Of a DNA stretch of 64,000 nt, positions 1 to 10,582 are shown one piece after another. The DNA lies in NCBI RefSeq assembly GCF_000224005.2, contig NZ_CP007031.1, positions 2,199,001-2,263,000 of the forward strand, in the 5' to 3' direction. Positions within the stretch are counted from its first letter, which is position 1, and each line of letters opens with the position of its first letter. The notes below the pieces were generated by a model that saw only the letters and a program-made list of their open reading frames with translations, searched no databases and was not told where the DNA came from. The position numbers were made by a program, and so were the translations under genes. This stretch comes from Marichromatium purpuratum 984. Lineage in GTDB: Bacteria; Pseudomonadota; Gammaproteobacteria; Chromatiales; Chromatiaceae.

Positions 1-2
1 CC

Positions 3-89
3 CTGCTCCATCCCCTGGGGCAGGATCACTACCAGATCCTCCGCGCCAAGCTCGGCTGGGGCGGACGCACCCAGACCCGGCGGGCATGA
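3..89 (+). CDS. nadK: NAD kinase, C-terminal end (partial)
   Basis: Only the last 28 codons are inside the window; the frame starting at base 3 runs to a TGA at 87-89. The tail reads LLHPLGQDHYQILRAKLGWG, which matches the conserved carboxyl end of bacterial NAD kinases (the HP-G-x-x-Y-x-I-L-R-x-K-L-x-W pattern). The enzyme phosphorylates NAD to NADP in the cytosol. The nadK-recN order is common in gammaproteobacteria, which supports the call; recN begins 34 bases downstream. Confidence 0.8.
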   Translation: MLHPLGQDHYQILRAKLGWGGRTQTRRA

Positions 90-123
90 ACGCACACCCC
101 AGCGAGCACGGAGGCGGCGCGGC

Positions 124-1809
124 ATGTTGACCCATCTCATGGTCCGGGACCTGGCCATCGTCAGCGCCGTCGAGCTGGAGTTCGAGGCCGCGATGAGCGC
201 GCTCACCGGCGAGACCGGCGCCGGCAAGTCGATCCTCATCGACGCCCTCGGTCTCGCCCTCGGCGACAAGGCCGAGGCGACGATGATCCGCCCCGGTCGC
301 GAACGTGCGGAGATCGTCGCCGAATTCGACCTCTCGGCGACGCCTGCGGCACGTGAGTGGCTGCGCGCCCACGAACTCGAGAGCGACGAGGACACCTGCA
401 TCCTGCGCCGCCTGCTGGTGGCCAAGGGACGCTCGCGGGCCTATGTCAACGGTCATCCCATCACCGCCGCGCAGCTGCGCGCGCTCGGCGAGCTGCTGGT
501 CGACATCCACGGCCAGCACGCCCACCAGTCGCTGCTGCGCGCCGAGGCCCAGCGCGACCTGCTCGACGCCTATGGCGGACACCGCGCGCTCGCCGAGCAG
601 GTCGCCGCCGACTTCCGCGCCTATCGCGACCACGCCCGCGCCCTCGAGCGCGCCGAGCAGGAGGCGCAGAGCCGCGCCGAGCGGCTCGAGCTGCTGCGCT
701 TCCAGGTCGAGGAGCTGGAGGCGGCGGCGATCGACAGCCAGGAACTCGAGCAGCTCGACGGCGAGCAGCGCCGTCTCAGTCATCTCGAACAGCTCCAGAG
801 CGGGGCGGGCGCCGTGCTCCAGGGACTGGCCGAGGGCGAGCCGACGATCTGCGACCAGCTCGCCGGCGTGCTCGCCGAGATCGAGGACCTCGCCGCCATC
901 GACCCGGCGCTCGGCGAGGCCCGCGAACTGTTGGAGACGGCGAGCATCCACGCCGGCGAGGCCGCCGCGGCGCTGCGTCACTATCTCGACGGGTTGGAAC
1001 TCGACCCCGACGCCCTGGCCACGGTCGAGGCCCGGCTCGAACAGCTCCAGGCGCTGGCGCGCAAGCATCGCATCTTTCCCGCTCAACTGCCCGAATACCT
1101 CGCCGAGCGTCGTGCCGAACTCGACGCACTCGAACAGGCCACGATCGTGCTCGCCGGACTGGCCGAGGCGCGCGAGGCGGCCTGGGGGCGTTATCTCCAG
1201 GGCGCCGAGACCCTGGGCGCGGCGCGCGCCACGGCCGCCACGCGCCTCGAGAAGACCCTGAGCACGGCGCTGGGCGAACTCGGCATGGCCGGCGGTCGCT
1301 TCGCCGTCACGCTCGAGAAGCTGCCCACCGAGCGCGCCACGGCCGGCGGACTGGAGCGGATCACCTTCATGGTCAGCGCCAACCCCGGCCAGCCGCTGCA
1401 GCCGCTCGCCCGGGTCGCCTCCGGGGGCGAACTCTCGCGCATCGGGCTGGCCATCCAGGTCGCCACCGCCGCCTGCGGGCGCATCCCCACGCTGGTGTTC
1501 GACGAGGTCGACGTCGGCATCGGCGGCGGCGTGGCCGAGATCGTCGGTCGGCTGTTGCGCCGACTCGGCACCGAGCGCCAGGTACTCTGCGTCACCCACC
1601 TGCCCCAGGTCGCCGCCCAGGCTCACCGCCAGCTGCGGGTGCGCAAGGAGCGGCGCGAGGGCGAGACCCACACCCGGATCGAGCCGCTCGACGAGTCGGC
1701 GCGCATCGAGGAGATCGCACGCATGCTCGGCGGCACCGAGATCACCCGTCGCACCCGCGACCACGCCAGCGAGATGCTCGACCGCGCCGCCACCACGCCT
1801 CCGTCCTGA
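124..1809 (+). CDS. recN: DNA repair protein RecN
   Basis: SMC-like ATPase that acts at double-strand breaks during recombinational repair. The 561-residue product is close to the usual RecN length of about 553. Visible motifs are the Walker A loop GETGAGKS at residues 29-36, a central coiled-coil region rich in Glu, Leu and Arg (about 150-360), the ABC signature ASGGELSR near 433, and the Walker B LVFDEVDVGIGG near 457, followed by the VTHLPQVAAQA switch segment. The ATG follows a GGAGGCGGCGCGGC stretch that can serve as a ribosome site. It lies directly after nadK, as in many relatives. Confidence 0.95.
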   Translation: MLTHLMVRDLAIVSAVELEFEAAMSALTGETGAGKSILIDALGLALGDKAEATMIRPGRERAEIVAEFDLSATPAAREWLRAHELESDEDTCILRRLLVAKGRSRAYVNGHPITAAQLRALGELLVDIHGQHAHQSLLRAEAQRDLLDAYGGHRALAEQVAADFRAYRDHARALERAEQEAQSRAERLELLRFQVEELEAAAIDSQELEQLDGEQRRLSHLEQLQSGAGAVLQGLAEGEPTICDQLAGVLAEIEDLAAIDPALGEARELLETASIHAGEAAAALRHYLDGLELDPDALATVEARLEQLQALARKHRIFPAQLPEYLAERRAELDALEQATIVLAGLAEAREAAWGRYLQGAETLGAARATAATRLEKTLSTALGELGMAGGRFAVTLEKLPTERATAGGLERITFMVSANPGQPLQPLARVASGGELSRIGLAIQVATAACGRIPTLVFDEVDVGIGGGVAEIVGRLLRRLGTERQVLCVTHLPQVAAQAHRQLRVRKERREGETHTRIEPLDESARIEEIARMLGGTEITRRTRDHASEMLDRAATTPPS

Positions 1810-1867
1810 AACCCGCCCAGAGGTCGCCACCGCACGGGCGCCACACCCGCGCCCCGACGAATCGCAC

Positions 1868-4309
1868 ATGAACGTACGCACACGCTTCGCCGGCGGACTC
1901 ATCGCCATCCTCATCGTCGACCTCGCCGTCGGACTCTACGGTTTCCATCTCCACAAGCAGGCCGCCGACCGCGAGTCCGAGATCCGCGCCCGCAGCTCGC
2001 AGATCGTCACCACCGCGCTCACCGCCCAGGTCAGCTTCAAGACCCAGGTCCAGGAGTGGAAGAACATCCTGCTGCGCGGCCAGGACCCCGATCTCTACCA
2101 GCGCTATCTGGCGCAGTTCGAGCAGGAGGAGACCGAGACCCGCGCCGCCGTCGCCCGGCTGCTCGAGCTGCTGCGCGAGCACGACCCGCGGGTGCGCGCC
2201 AGCGCCGAGCGCTTCCTCGCCGCCCACCTGCGCCTCGGCACGGCCTATCGCGCCGCGCTCGATCACTATCGCGCCGAGGACCCGGCCGCCCAGCTCATCG
2301 TCGACCGCGACGTGCGCGGCATCGACCGCGAACCGACCGAGCTGATCGACCGCCTGGTGGCCGAGGCGCGCACCCACGAGCGCATCCAGATCGCCGCCAT
2401 CGACCACCAGACACGCGTCGCCGAGTTCCAGGTCCTGGCGCTGGTGCTCGGGGTGATGAGCGTGGCCGTGGCGGCGCTGATCTGGTTGCTCGATCGCACC
2501 ATCGGTCAGCCCATCGCCACCGCCACGGCAATCGCCCGGCGGGTCAGTGCCGGCGACTTCTCCACCCAGATCCAGGTCAGCGGCAACGACGAGCACGCGC
2601 AGATGCTCCATGCCCTCAAGCACATGCAGGAGAATCTCGCCAACTCCCAGGAGCACCTGCGCCAGAGCGAGGCGCGCTTTCGCCTGCTGCTCGAATCCAC
2701 CGGCGAGGGTATCTACGGCGTCGACACCCAGGGCCGTTGCACCTTCTGCAACCCCGCCGGCGCACGCATGCTCGGCTATGACGCGCCGCAGGCGCTGCAC
2801 GGACGCGACATGCACCAGACCCTGCACCACTCACACCTCGATGCCAGCCCCTATGCCGCCTGCGACTGCAGGGCCGCACGCACCCACCGCGACGGCACCC
2901 CGGCGCGGGTCGACGACGAGGTGTTCTGGCGCGCCGACGGCACCAGCATCCCGGTCGAGTACCACGCCAACCCGATCTATCGCGACGGCAGCCTGGTCGG
3001 CGCGGTGGTCACCTTCGCCGACATCTCCGCGCGCAAGCGCGCCGAGCAGGCGCTGCGCAACGCCCATCAGGCGCTCGCCGAGGAGCGCGCACTGCTCGCC
3101 GAGCGGGTGCTCGAGCGCACCGCCGAACTCGATCGCGCCAATGTCGAGCTGGCGCGCAGCGCGCGCGCCAAGGACGAGTTCCTCGCCGCGATGAGCCACG
3201 AGCTGCGCACCCCGCTGACCTCCATCCTCGGACTCTCCGAGACCATCGGCGACACCCTGCTCGGGCCGCTCACCGCGCAACAGGCACGCGCCGTCCATAC
3301 CATCCATGAGAACGGCGCCCATCTCCTCGAGCTGATCAACGACATCCTCGACATGTCGCGGGTGGCCTCGGGACAGATGCAGCTGCGCTGGGACCAGATC
3401 CCGGTCAACCAGCTGTGGGAGGCGAGCCTGCGGCTGATCGGCCCGGCGGCCAAGCGCAAGTCGATCACCATCGCCACCGACATCGACCCGGCGGTGCGAC
3501 TGGTCCAGGGCGACAGCCGCCGGCTCAAGCAGATGCTGGTCAACCTCCTCGGCAACGCCGTCAAGTTCACCCCGGAGGGCGGCCGCATCGGTCTCGAGGT
3601 GCGCGCCGACGCCACCCAGGGCGAGGTCCATGTCTGCGTCTGGGACACCGGCGTCGGCATCGCCCCGGAGCAGCGCGAGCGCCTCTTCCAGCCCTTCGTC
3701 CAGCTCGACAGCCGACCCTCGCGCCAGTACGACGGCAGCGGGCTGGGGCTGGCGCTCGCCGCGGGCATGGCCGAGCTGCACCACGGGCGCATCGAGGTCG
3801 AGAGCGAACCCGGCGCCGGCAGTCGCTTCGACATCGTGCTGCCCTGGGACCCGGCGGCGCAGGAGGCCGGCGACCAACCCGGGGCCCATGCGGCAAGCGA
3901 CGACGAGACCGCAGAGGCAGACGCGCTCGGCCAGGTCCAGGTGCTGTTGGTCGAGGACAACGAGAGCAACCAGGAGATGATCGCCACCTATCTGCGCATC
4001 CGTGGCTGCGCGGTCGCCACCGCCCGTAGCGGCAAGGCGGCGCTGGCGCAGGCACGCGCGCACCGACCGGACGTGATCCTGATGGACGTGCAGATCCCCG
4101 GCATGGACGGACTCGAGACCACCCGGCGACTGCGCGAGGCGCCGGCGCTGCGGCGCACCCCGATCATCGCCCTCACCGCGCTGGCGATGCCCGGTGATCG
4201 CGAACAGTGCCTCGACGCCGGGATGGACGATTATCTGAGCAAGCCGCTCGGACTCAAGGAACTCTACAACACCCTCACCGGCTGGGTGCGACGCACCCGC
4301 GAGAGCTGA
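1868..4309 (+). CDS. Hybrid sensor histidine kinase (HAMP-PAS-HisKA-HATPase-REC)
   Basis: Membrane two-component sensor, 813 residues. A first membrane helix lies at about 5-27 and a second at about 190-210, enclosing a helical periplasmic domain. A HAMP segment follows (210-262), then a PAS domain (about 275-395), a short coiled coil, the HisKA phosphoacceptor in MSHELRTPL (His444), an HATPase domain with GSGLGL, and a C-terminal receiver whose phosphoacceptor is Asp740 in LMDVQIPGMDG. No HPt domain is present, so a separate phosphotransfer protein or direct signalling is expected. No cognate response regulator is adjacent. The next gene, on the opposite strand, converges on it with a 10-base gap. 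The ligand cannot be told from sequence. Confidence 0.9.
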   Translation: MNVRTRFAGGLIAILIVDLAVGLYGFHLHKQAADRESEIRARSSQIVTTALTAQVSFKTQVQEWKNILLRGQDPDLYQRYLAQFEQEETETRAAVARLLELLREHDPRVRASAERFLAAHLRLGTAYRAALDHYRAEDPAAQLIVDRDVRGIDREPTELIDRLVAEARTHERIQIAAIDHQTRVAEFQVLALVLGVMSVAVAALIWLLDRTIGQPIATATAIARRVSAGDFSTQIQVSGNDEHAQMLHALKHMQENLANSQEHLRQSEARFRLLLESTGEGIYGVDTQGRCTFCNPAGARMLGYDAPQALHGRDMHQTLHHSHLDASPYAACDCRAARTHRDGTPARVDDEVFWRADGTSIPVEYHANPIYRDGSLVGAVVTFADISARKRAEQALRNAHQALAEERALLAERVLERTAELDRANVELARSARAKDEFLAAMSHELRTPLTSILGLSETIGDTLLGPLTAQQARAVHTIHENGAHLLELINDILDMSRVASGQMQLRWDQIPVNQLWEASLRLIGPAAKRKSITIATDIDPAVRLVQGDSRRLKQMLVNLLGNAVKFTPEGGRIGLEVRADATQGEVHVCVWDTGVGIAPEQRERLFQPFVQLDSRPSRQYDGSGLGLALAAGMAELHHGRIEVESEPGAGSRFDIVLPWDPAAQEAGDQPGAHAASDDETAEADALGQVQVLLVEDNESNQEMIATYLRIRGCAVATARSGKAALAQARAHRPDVILMDVQIPGMDGLETTRRLREAPALRRTPIIALTALAMPGDREQCLDAGMDDYLSKPLGLKELYNTLTGWVRRTRES

Positions 4310-4319
4310 GCGCCCCGGC

Positions 4320-5969
4320 TCAGGACAGCTCCAGACGCCGGCACACCACGCACTTGTTCTTGCCTCGCTTCTTCGCCGCGTACATCGCCTGATCGGCGCG
4401 GCGCACCAACAGCTCCGGTGAGCTGGCGTGATCGGGATAGATGGCGACCCCGGCGCTGGCCCCGACCCGCACCCCCTGATAGTGCAGCTGTTCGGCATCG
4501 CGGACCAGCGCGATCAGCTTGTCACCGAACTGGTGTGCGGCTGCGGCGTCACCGACCTCGGAGAGCAGGATGGCGAACTCGTCGCCGCCGAGCCGAGCGA
4601 CGGTATCGGCGCGACGCACCCCCTGGCGCAACAACACCGCGACCTGCTCGAGCAGCCGATCGCCGGCATGATGACCGAAGGTGTCGTTGACCTGCTTGAA
4701 ACCGTCGAGATCGAGATAGAGCAGACCGTAGCGGCGCCCGTAACGCATCGCGCTCTCGTGGAGCCGTTCGAGCCGATCGAAGAACAGCGTCCGGTTGGGC
4801 AGCCCGGTGAGACGATCGTAATGCGCCAGCGTCACCAGCTGCGACTCGTAGAGGCGCCGGCGGATGATGCCGAGCGCCAGGTACCAGGAGCCAACCGCGA
4901 TCACCAGCAACACCCCGGCGCCGAGCATCAGCAACCGCGCCAGCAACCCGCCGGTGTAACGCTCGATCACCGCCGCCGGGACCTGCGAGACCAGATACCA
5001 GACATAGCGCTCGGTGCCCGGTGCGGTGCGCGCGAGATGGCCGACCCCGAGTCGGCGCCCCGGCTCCAGCGGATGGAGTTCGGCGAAGGTGAACAGACCG
5101 TTGTCGGTACGGACCTGACCCTGTTCGCGCATGCGCAGCAGCGCCCACTCGCGCGGATAATCGTTGTCGAAGCGCCGCGCCGCGCGCTCCGGGATCATGA
5201 AGCCCCAGGTATCGTCCGCGCGCGGGCTGAGCATCCAATAGCCATCGGCGTTGAGCAGCGCGATCTCGCCGCTCATCGACGTGCCGGCGGTGGCCAGACG
5301 CTCGAGCAGATGATGGCCGAGATAGTTGATCAGCACCACGCCGCGCTTGTTGCCAACGGCATCGAACACCGGGGTACCGAGCCGGATCATCGGCTTGAGC
5401 GGGCGCTCGAGTCCACCGTGCTCGATATTGAGATCGAAGGGCGAGACGTAGACCTGGCCCCGACGCAGCGCCAGGGTGGCGGTGAAGTAATAGCGCTGGT
5501 GCTTGTCCTGGAGTTCGGCGCTGCGCACCACCGCCGGGGCGCCATCGTTGTAGTTGACCCGCACCCGCTCGCGCCCCTCGAGATCGAGAAAGCGCAGCTG
5601 GTCATAGACCCCCTTGAGGGTGGCGAAGGCGAGATACTCGTCGGCGATGGCCGAGCGCAGGTGTTGCTTGTCGCCGTCAACGAGCAGCCGTTCGAGTTCG
5701 TTCTGACCGGCGAGGACGAAGAGGTCGCCGATGACGTCGTCGAAGGTGCCATGGACGAGATAGCGCAGCAGCTCGATGCGGTAGCGCTCCTGCTCGGCGG
5801 TGCTCTCGAGATAGCGCTCGACCTCGGACTGGTAGAAGATGGCGCCGAGACCACCGATCACTGCGGCGATGGCGAGAAAGATCGCGAAGAACAGGGTCAG
5901 CGAATGACCGAGCAACCGCCCCGCCCCCCGCGCCTCGTCATCGCCTACTGCATCTTGTCCAGTTTGCAC
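4320..5969 (-). CDS. Membrane-bound diguanylate cyclase with Cache-type sensor
   Basis: Predicted to make cyclic di-GMP from two GTP. The 549-residue protein has a membrane helix at about 22-44, a long periplasmic region (about 45-340) that resembles a double Cache sensor, a second membrane helix (about 343-365) and a GGDEF domain. The active-site GGDEF is intact at residues 461-465. An RxxD inhibitory site (RRAD) sits just before it, so product feedback is likely. No EAL domain follows. The gene ends tail-to-tail with the hybrid kinase. It has a minus-strand chemoreceptor upstream, so this is a local cluster of signalling genes, but no shared operon is evident. Confidence 0.9.
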   Translation of the reverse strand: MQTGQDAVGDDEARGAGRLLGHSLTLFFAIFLAIAAVIGGLGAIFYQSEVERYLESTAEQERYRIELLRYLVHGTFDDVIGDLFVLAGQNELERLLVDGDKQHLRSAIADEYLAFATLKGVYDQLRFLDLEGRERVRVNYNDGAPAVVRSAELQDKHQRYYFTATLALRRGQVYVSPFDLNIEHGGLERPLKPMIRLGTPVFDAVGNKRGVVLINYLGHHLLERLATAGTSMSGEIALLNADGYWMLSPRADDTWGFMIPERAARRFDNDYPREWALLRMREQGQVRTDNGLFTFAELHPLEPGRRLGVGHLARTAPGTERYVWYLVSQVPAAVIERYTGGLLARLLMLGAGVLLVIAVGSWYLALGIIRRRLYESQLVTLAHYDRLTGLPNRTLFFDRLERLHESAMRYGRRYGLLYLDLDGFKQVNDTFGHHAGDRLLEQVAVLLRQGVRRADTVARLGGDEFAILLSEVGDAAAAHQFGDKLIALVRDAEQLHYQGVRVGASAGVAIYPDHASSPELLVRRADQAMYAAKKRGKNKCVVCRRLELS

Positions 5970-6118
5970 CAGGCTCTCGTCCTACCACACACACCCGAAC
6001 ACCCTTGCCGTTCCCCAACCGGTTCACGGCACTGGCGCGATGGTACGCCGCCCCATCGCCGGGTGCCAGTCGGCGAACTGCGCGCGAGACGGCGAGAGCC
6101 TCCGTCCCGCGCCCTGGC

Positions 6119-8146
6119 TCAAACCTTGAACTGGCCGACCATCTCCTGCAGCTCGGCGGCGAGCTTGGCCAGCTCGTCGCTGGAGGCGGCGATCTGACCC
6201 GAGGTCTGCGAGGTGGTGTCGACCGACTGGGCGATGTTGGCGACGTTGCGATCGATCTCCTCGGCCACCGCACTCTGCTCCTCGGCGGCACTGGCGATCT
6301 GGGTGTTCATGTCGTTGATCTGCGCGATCGCCCCGGCAATGGTGGTCAGCGACTGACCGGCACGGGTGGCCTGATCGACCGTCTCGGTCGAGCGCGCGCG
6401 ACCCTGTTCCATGGCACCGACGGCGCTGTTGGCCCCCTCCTGCAGGCGCTCGATCATCGCCTGGATCTCCTTGGTCGAGGTCTGGGTGCGACTGGCGAGG
6501 TTGCGCACCTCGTCGGCCACCACCGCAAAACCGCGTCCCTGCTCGCCGGCGCGCGCCGCCTCGATCGCGGCATTGAGCGCAAGCAGGTTGGTCTGCTCGG
6601 CGATACCGCGGATCACGTCGAGCACCTTGCCGATCTCGTCGCTGTCGGACTCCAGGCGGTGAATGACCCCGGCGGCCTGTTCGACCTCGTTGGCCAGCAG
6701 ACCGATGGCATCGATCGTCTCGCGTACCACGTCGGCACCCTCGTTGGCCTCGCGATCGGCCTCGCGCGCGGCCTTGGCGGCATCGTTGGCATGACGCGCG
6801 ACCTCCTGGACGGTCGCAGTCATCTCGTTCATCGCGGTGGCCACCTGATCGGTCTCGGCATGCTGATGCTGGACCTGTTCACGCGTCCCGTCGCTGGTCA
6901 CCGACAGCTCCTCGGCGGCCGAGGCGAGCTGGCTGGTGGCGCCACTGACCTGACGGACCAGATCGTGGATGCGGGTGACGAAGGCGTTGAAGGCGGTCGC
7001 CAGCTGCGCCACCTCGTCGCGCCCGTCGGCCGGCAGGCGTTGGGTGAGATCGCCATCGCCGCTGGCGATATCCTCGAGCGCACCGACCACCCCGCGCAAC
7101 GGTCGCACCAGATTGCGGCTAAGCAGCACGATCAGCACACTCATCACCGCGAGCCCGACCAGGCCGATCAGCACCACCTTGGTGATCATGGCGTTGACGT
7201 GCGCCAGCACCTTGCCCACCGGCAGCGCCATGGCGATGGTCCAGTGCTGCTCGGTGCCGGCGAGCGCCAGCGGCTGGGAAATGACCAGCGCCTCGCCATC
7301 GAGGCTGTCGCTCCAACGCTGGGTGACGAAAGGTTCGCCACGCTCGAGCGCGGCGACGAAGCGCTCCATGTCCTCACCGAGCACGTCGGTATCGGTCTCG
7401 CGCAGATCCTTGCCGAGACGACGCTCGTCGGGGTGGGCGATGATGGTGCCGGCCTGACTGAACAGCGCGGTGACGCCGTCATAGGGACGGATCTCGGCGA
7501 CCCGGGCCTGCAGGTCCGAGATCAGTAGATCGACGCCGACCACGCCGGTCACCCGCCCCTGCTCGAGGATCGGCACCGCGATGGAGGTGAGCAGCTGATC
7601 AACGCCGCCGAGCGGATAGATATAGGGATCGAGCACCACCGTCTTGCCGCTCTGCTTGGCCAGGCGGTAATAATCGCGGGTCTCGTAGTCTTCGAGGATC
7701 TCGGTGCCGATGGTCTCGCCATCGCGATACCAGTAGGGGATGAAGCGACCCGTGGCATCGTGCGCCTCGGCGTCGGCGAAACGGCCGTCCTCACCGTCGA
7801 AGGCATCAGGCTCCCACACCATCCAGGTGCCGACCAGCTCCTCGTGGTCGCGCAGATAGGTCTTGAGCAGTCCACTGAAGTAATCGCGACGCACCGCCAC
7901 CGGGATCTCGTCGCGGGCATGGAGCACGCTCATCAGCGCACTCACCCCCTCGAGTTCGGCCTGCACCGAGCTGGCCAGCTCCACGCCCTGCGCGCGCGCG
8001 ATCTCCTGGGAGCGCGCGACGGCCTGCTCGGTGGCCGACTCGCGCACCACATCGCGCACGAACAGGATCACCCCGAGCAGTACCACGATGGTCACCGGGA
8101 TCAGGGTGACCAGTAATTTTTGCATCATCGTCAATCGGTTCAGCAT
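6119..8146 (-). CDS. Methyl-accepting chemotaxis protein
   Basis: Chemoreceptor of 675 residues. The frame is open further upstream, but a longer product would overlap folK. The ATG at 8146 is preceded by GAGGG at a suitable distance and gives an N terminus ([18 protein letters not shown]) that leads straight into a membrane helix, so I chose it. A periplasmic double-Cache sensor follows (about 35-315), with the DxxxYR-type ligand-pocket region, then a second helix, a HAMP domain, and the cytoplasmic signalling domain with its hairpin tip around [24 protein letters not shown]. It ends MVGQFKV and has no CheR-tether pentapeptide. No other chemotaxis genes are nearby, so it probably signals to a distant array. 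Confidence 0.92.
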   Translation of the reverse strand: MLNRLTMMQKLLVTLIPVTIVVLLGVILFVRDVVRESATEQAVARSQEIARAQGVELASSVQAELEGVSALMSVLHARDEIPVAVRRDYFSGLLKTYLRDHEELVGTWMVWEPDAFDGEDGRFADAEAHDATGRFIPYWYRDGETIGTEILEDYETRDYYRLAKQSGKTVVLDPYIYPLGGVDQLLTSIAVPILEQGRVTGVVGVDLLISDLQARVAEIRPYDGVTALFSQAGTIIAHPDERRLGKDLRETDTDVLGEDMERFVAALERGEPFVTQRWSDSLDGEALVISQPLALAGTEQHWTIAMALPVGKVLAHVNAMITKVVLIGLVGLAVMSVLIVLLSRNLVRPLRGVVGALEDIASGDGDLTQRLPADGRDEVAQLATAFNAFVTRIHDLVRQVSGATSQLASAAEELSVTSDGTREQVQHQHAETDQVATAMNEMTATVQEVARHANDAAKAAREADREANEGADVVRETIDAIGLLANEVEQAAGVIHRLESDSDEIGKVLDVIRGIAEQTNLLALNAAIEAARAGEQGRGFAVVADEVRNLASRTQTSTKEIQAMIERLQEGANSAVGAMEQGRARSTETVDQATRAGQSLTTIAGAIAQINDMNTQIASAAEEQSAVAEEIDRNVANIAQSVDTTSQTSGQIAASSDELAKLAAELQEMVGQFKV

Positions 8147-8315
8147 GACAGCAGGCCCTCGCTGGAATAGCGACTGATATAGGTCGAGTGTTATGTGTAC
8201 GAAAACAGATAGCGACATGCCCGAAGCCGTTTTCACGGACATAACAGCGACGCAGAACCAGGTCGCTGAGCTACCATGCTCGTTTGTCTCGGGCCACGAC
8301 AGAGGAAGGCGGACC

Positions 8316-8837
8316 ATGCCCCCGGAAACACAGGCATTCATCTCGATCGGGTCGAACATCGCGCCGACCCAGAACATCATATGCAGCCTGGAGCTGCTCC
8401 AGACAATGCCGCAGACGCGGCTCAAGCGCCGTTCGTCCTGGTATCGCACGCGACCTTGGGGAATCGAGAACCAGGCCGAATTTCTCAACCTGGTGGTGGA
8501 GGTCGAGACCGCGCTCGCCCCCGAGACCCTGCTCGAACACACCCAGACAATCGAACAGCGGCTCGAGCGCCGGCGCACCCTGCGCAACGGCCCGCGCACC
8601 ATCGATCTCGACCTGCTGCTGCACGGCGACCGGGTGCTGACGCTGCCGCAGCTGACACTCCCCCACCCCGGTCTGCACCAGCGTGACTTCATGCTGATCC
8701 CGCTGCTCGAGATCGCCCCCGAGGCCCATCACCCCACGCTCGGCCCGTTGCAGGCGTTGCGCGACGCGGTGAGCTACCGCCAGATCATCGAGCGGATCCC
8801 TCAGCCGGCGACCGACGGGCTCGCCGAACCCGCCTGA
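8316..8837 (+). CDS. folK: 2-amino-4-hydroxy-6-hydroxymethyldihydropteridine pyrophosphokinase
   Basis: Transfers pyrophosphate from ATP to 6-hydroxymethyl-7,8-dihydropterin in folate synthesis. The frame opens earlier, but the ATG at 8316 follows AGGAAGG and gives [14 protein letters not shown], matching the family's usual start; the product is 173 residues, slightly longer than the E. coli enzyme. Family signatures visible are FISIGSN, the PWG-x-x-NQ-x-x-FLN segment, [14 protein letters not shown] with its metal-binding Asp pair, and [16 protein letters not shown]. It is divergent from the chemoreceptor gene, and the 169-base gap must hold promoters for both. It ends 4 bases from the end of batD, which converges on it. 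Confidence 0.93.
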   Translation: MPPETQAFISIGSNIAPTQNIICSLELLQTMPQTRLKRRSSWYRTRPWGIENQAEFLNLVVEVETALAPETLLEHTQTIEQRLERRRTLRNGPRTIDLDLLLHGDRVLTLPQLTLPHPGLHQRDFMLIPLLEIAPEAHHPTLGPLQALRDAVSYRQIIERIPQPATDGLAEPA

Positions 8838-8841
8838 GCCC

Positions 8842-10582
8842 TCAGCCCGCGCCGGGATAGAGCGGCGCGAGCGGCGTGGCACGCGCGGTCTCGGTCGAGG
8901 CGTCGGTCAGCGCCGGCGCAAGCCGCGCCCAGCAGCCCGCCCCGTCCCAGGGCTCACCCGTCGGGGCATAGAGCGCACGCTCGAGCGCGGCCAGGGTCGC
9001 GCCCAGTCCGGGGCGACCGAGTCGCCGCCCCAGCTCCACCGGCCCGGCCGGCGCCCGCGCGCCCCAGCGCGCCCGCCCCCAATCGAGCAGCGCTGCGCGC
9101 GCGGCGCGCGGATCGTTGGCGCGACAGGCCGCCTCCACCCTGGCCCGCGCCGCACCGAGATCCACCGAGGCGCGCGGCGCCGCCACCGGCGCCTCGCCCC
9201 CGGCGCGGACGGCGCCACCACAGCCAGATCAGCGTCGCCGCCCACCCCAGCCCCAGCACCAACGCGATCCAGGGCCAGGGCCCGGCCCCGGCCGCGCCCT
9301 GCCCACCCTCATCGGTCGCGACCGGTCCGTCCCCCGCCACCGTCTCGGCAACGGCCGCCGAGGCCGGGCGCGAGGGCAGCGCCGTGCCGGGCGCCGGCGC
9401 GACCTCCAGGGTACGCGCCGGGATCACCGCCTCGCGCGGACGGTCGTTGACCAGGTCCCACCAGGCCAGATGCACCTCGGGCAGGTGCAGCGGACCTGGG
9501 CGGGTCGGGATCAGCGCGATCTCGTGGCGCGCGCTGGCGCGCACCTCGCCGACGGCGAGCCCGTCCTCGACCCGCGGACGACCGGGATAGCGCTGCGCGC
9601 CCTCGACCTCGGGCAGCACCAGTTCGGGGAGCTGGGTGGCGCTCGCGCCCTCGGCCTCCAGCGTCAGCACCCGCGTCAGCGGCTCGCCGACCACCGCGCG
9701 CGGCGGGGTCTCGGCCCAGTCCTCGCGCAGCCGCACCGCGCTCGCCGGCAGCCAGGGCTCGGCGGCGGCGTCCGGGCGCGCTCGCACCTGCAGAGTCAGG
9801 GTCTCGGCGCGCTCGACCAGCCGCCGCTCGCCGCCCCCGGCACCGAAGCCCGAGAGGCTGGGGAAGTCGCGATAGAGCGCCCCCGGACGGGGCGCGGCGG
9901 CGAAGATGACATCGAGCCGCGGCCCCTCGACCCGCAATGCCCCGCTGTGCTGGGGGATGAGCAGATAACGCTGCTCGACCCGGGTGTACTCGACGCCGTC
10001 GACCACCGCGCGGGCACTCCGGTCCTCGCCCAGCGGCTCGACGATCGCGCCCTCGGCCACCGGCGCCGAGAGCGCCGCCTGCAGCGGACGCTCGCGCAGC
10101 AGGATCGCCACCCGATAAACCAGCGCCTGCTGTACATAGGGGGTGGCGGTCTCGACCTCGGCCTCGACCCGGGCCAGGGGCGGCGTGCCGGGCTCGGCAG
10201 CGCGCCGCGCCCCGGCCTCCACCACCTCCACCCGACGCGGCTCGGTGCGCGCCGCGCCGAGCGCGATCGGGGCGATCTCGATCACTCCGGGGTGACGCGG
10301 CGCGAGCACCAGGGTCCACACCCGCAGCCGCGAGATCGTGCCGTTGATGATCCGCATCTGCTCGGCATGGCTGCGCTCGAGCACCTCGAAGTCCTGCTCC
10401 AACCGGCGCAGATCGGGCTCGCCCTTGAGTCCGCCCTCGGCGATCAGCCGCACCACCAGGGTCTCGTTGAGCGCCAGGCGCTGACGCTCGAGATCGAGCC
10501 GCAGCGGCGCCGACTGCGCCAGGGCATCGAGCGAGCAGCCGACGAGCAGGAGGATGAGCAGGACAAGCGACCAGGGTCTCAC
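8842..10582 (-). CDS. batD: BatD-like oxygen-tolerance protein, apparent frameshift
   Basis: BatD family protein: secreted or membrane-anchored, with a signal peptide (about 1-22), beta-sandwich repeats, and a membrane helix (PWPWIALVLGLGWAATLIWLWW) near 435-460. After that helix the frame from the GTG at 10582 runs into low-complexity Gly/Arg/Ala sequence. The neighbouring frame, open down to TGA at 8842, encodes a sensible BatD-like tail (APRASVDLGAARARVEAACR and onward, with LLDWGRARW). Removing one G from the GGGGG run (plus-strand CCCCC at 9197-9201) joins both into one protein. So this is either a one-base sequencing error, a real mutation, or slippage. The start overlaps the stop of batB as GTGA. 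The family is linked to stress and aerotolerance; its biochemistry is not settled. Confidence 0.8.

Noticed and set aside
8147-8692. N-terminal extension of the chemoreceptor
   Set aside because: It overlaps folK on the other strand and has no domain; the ATG at 8146 has a ribosome site and is followed by the first membrane helix.
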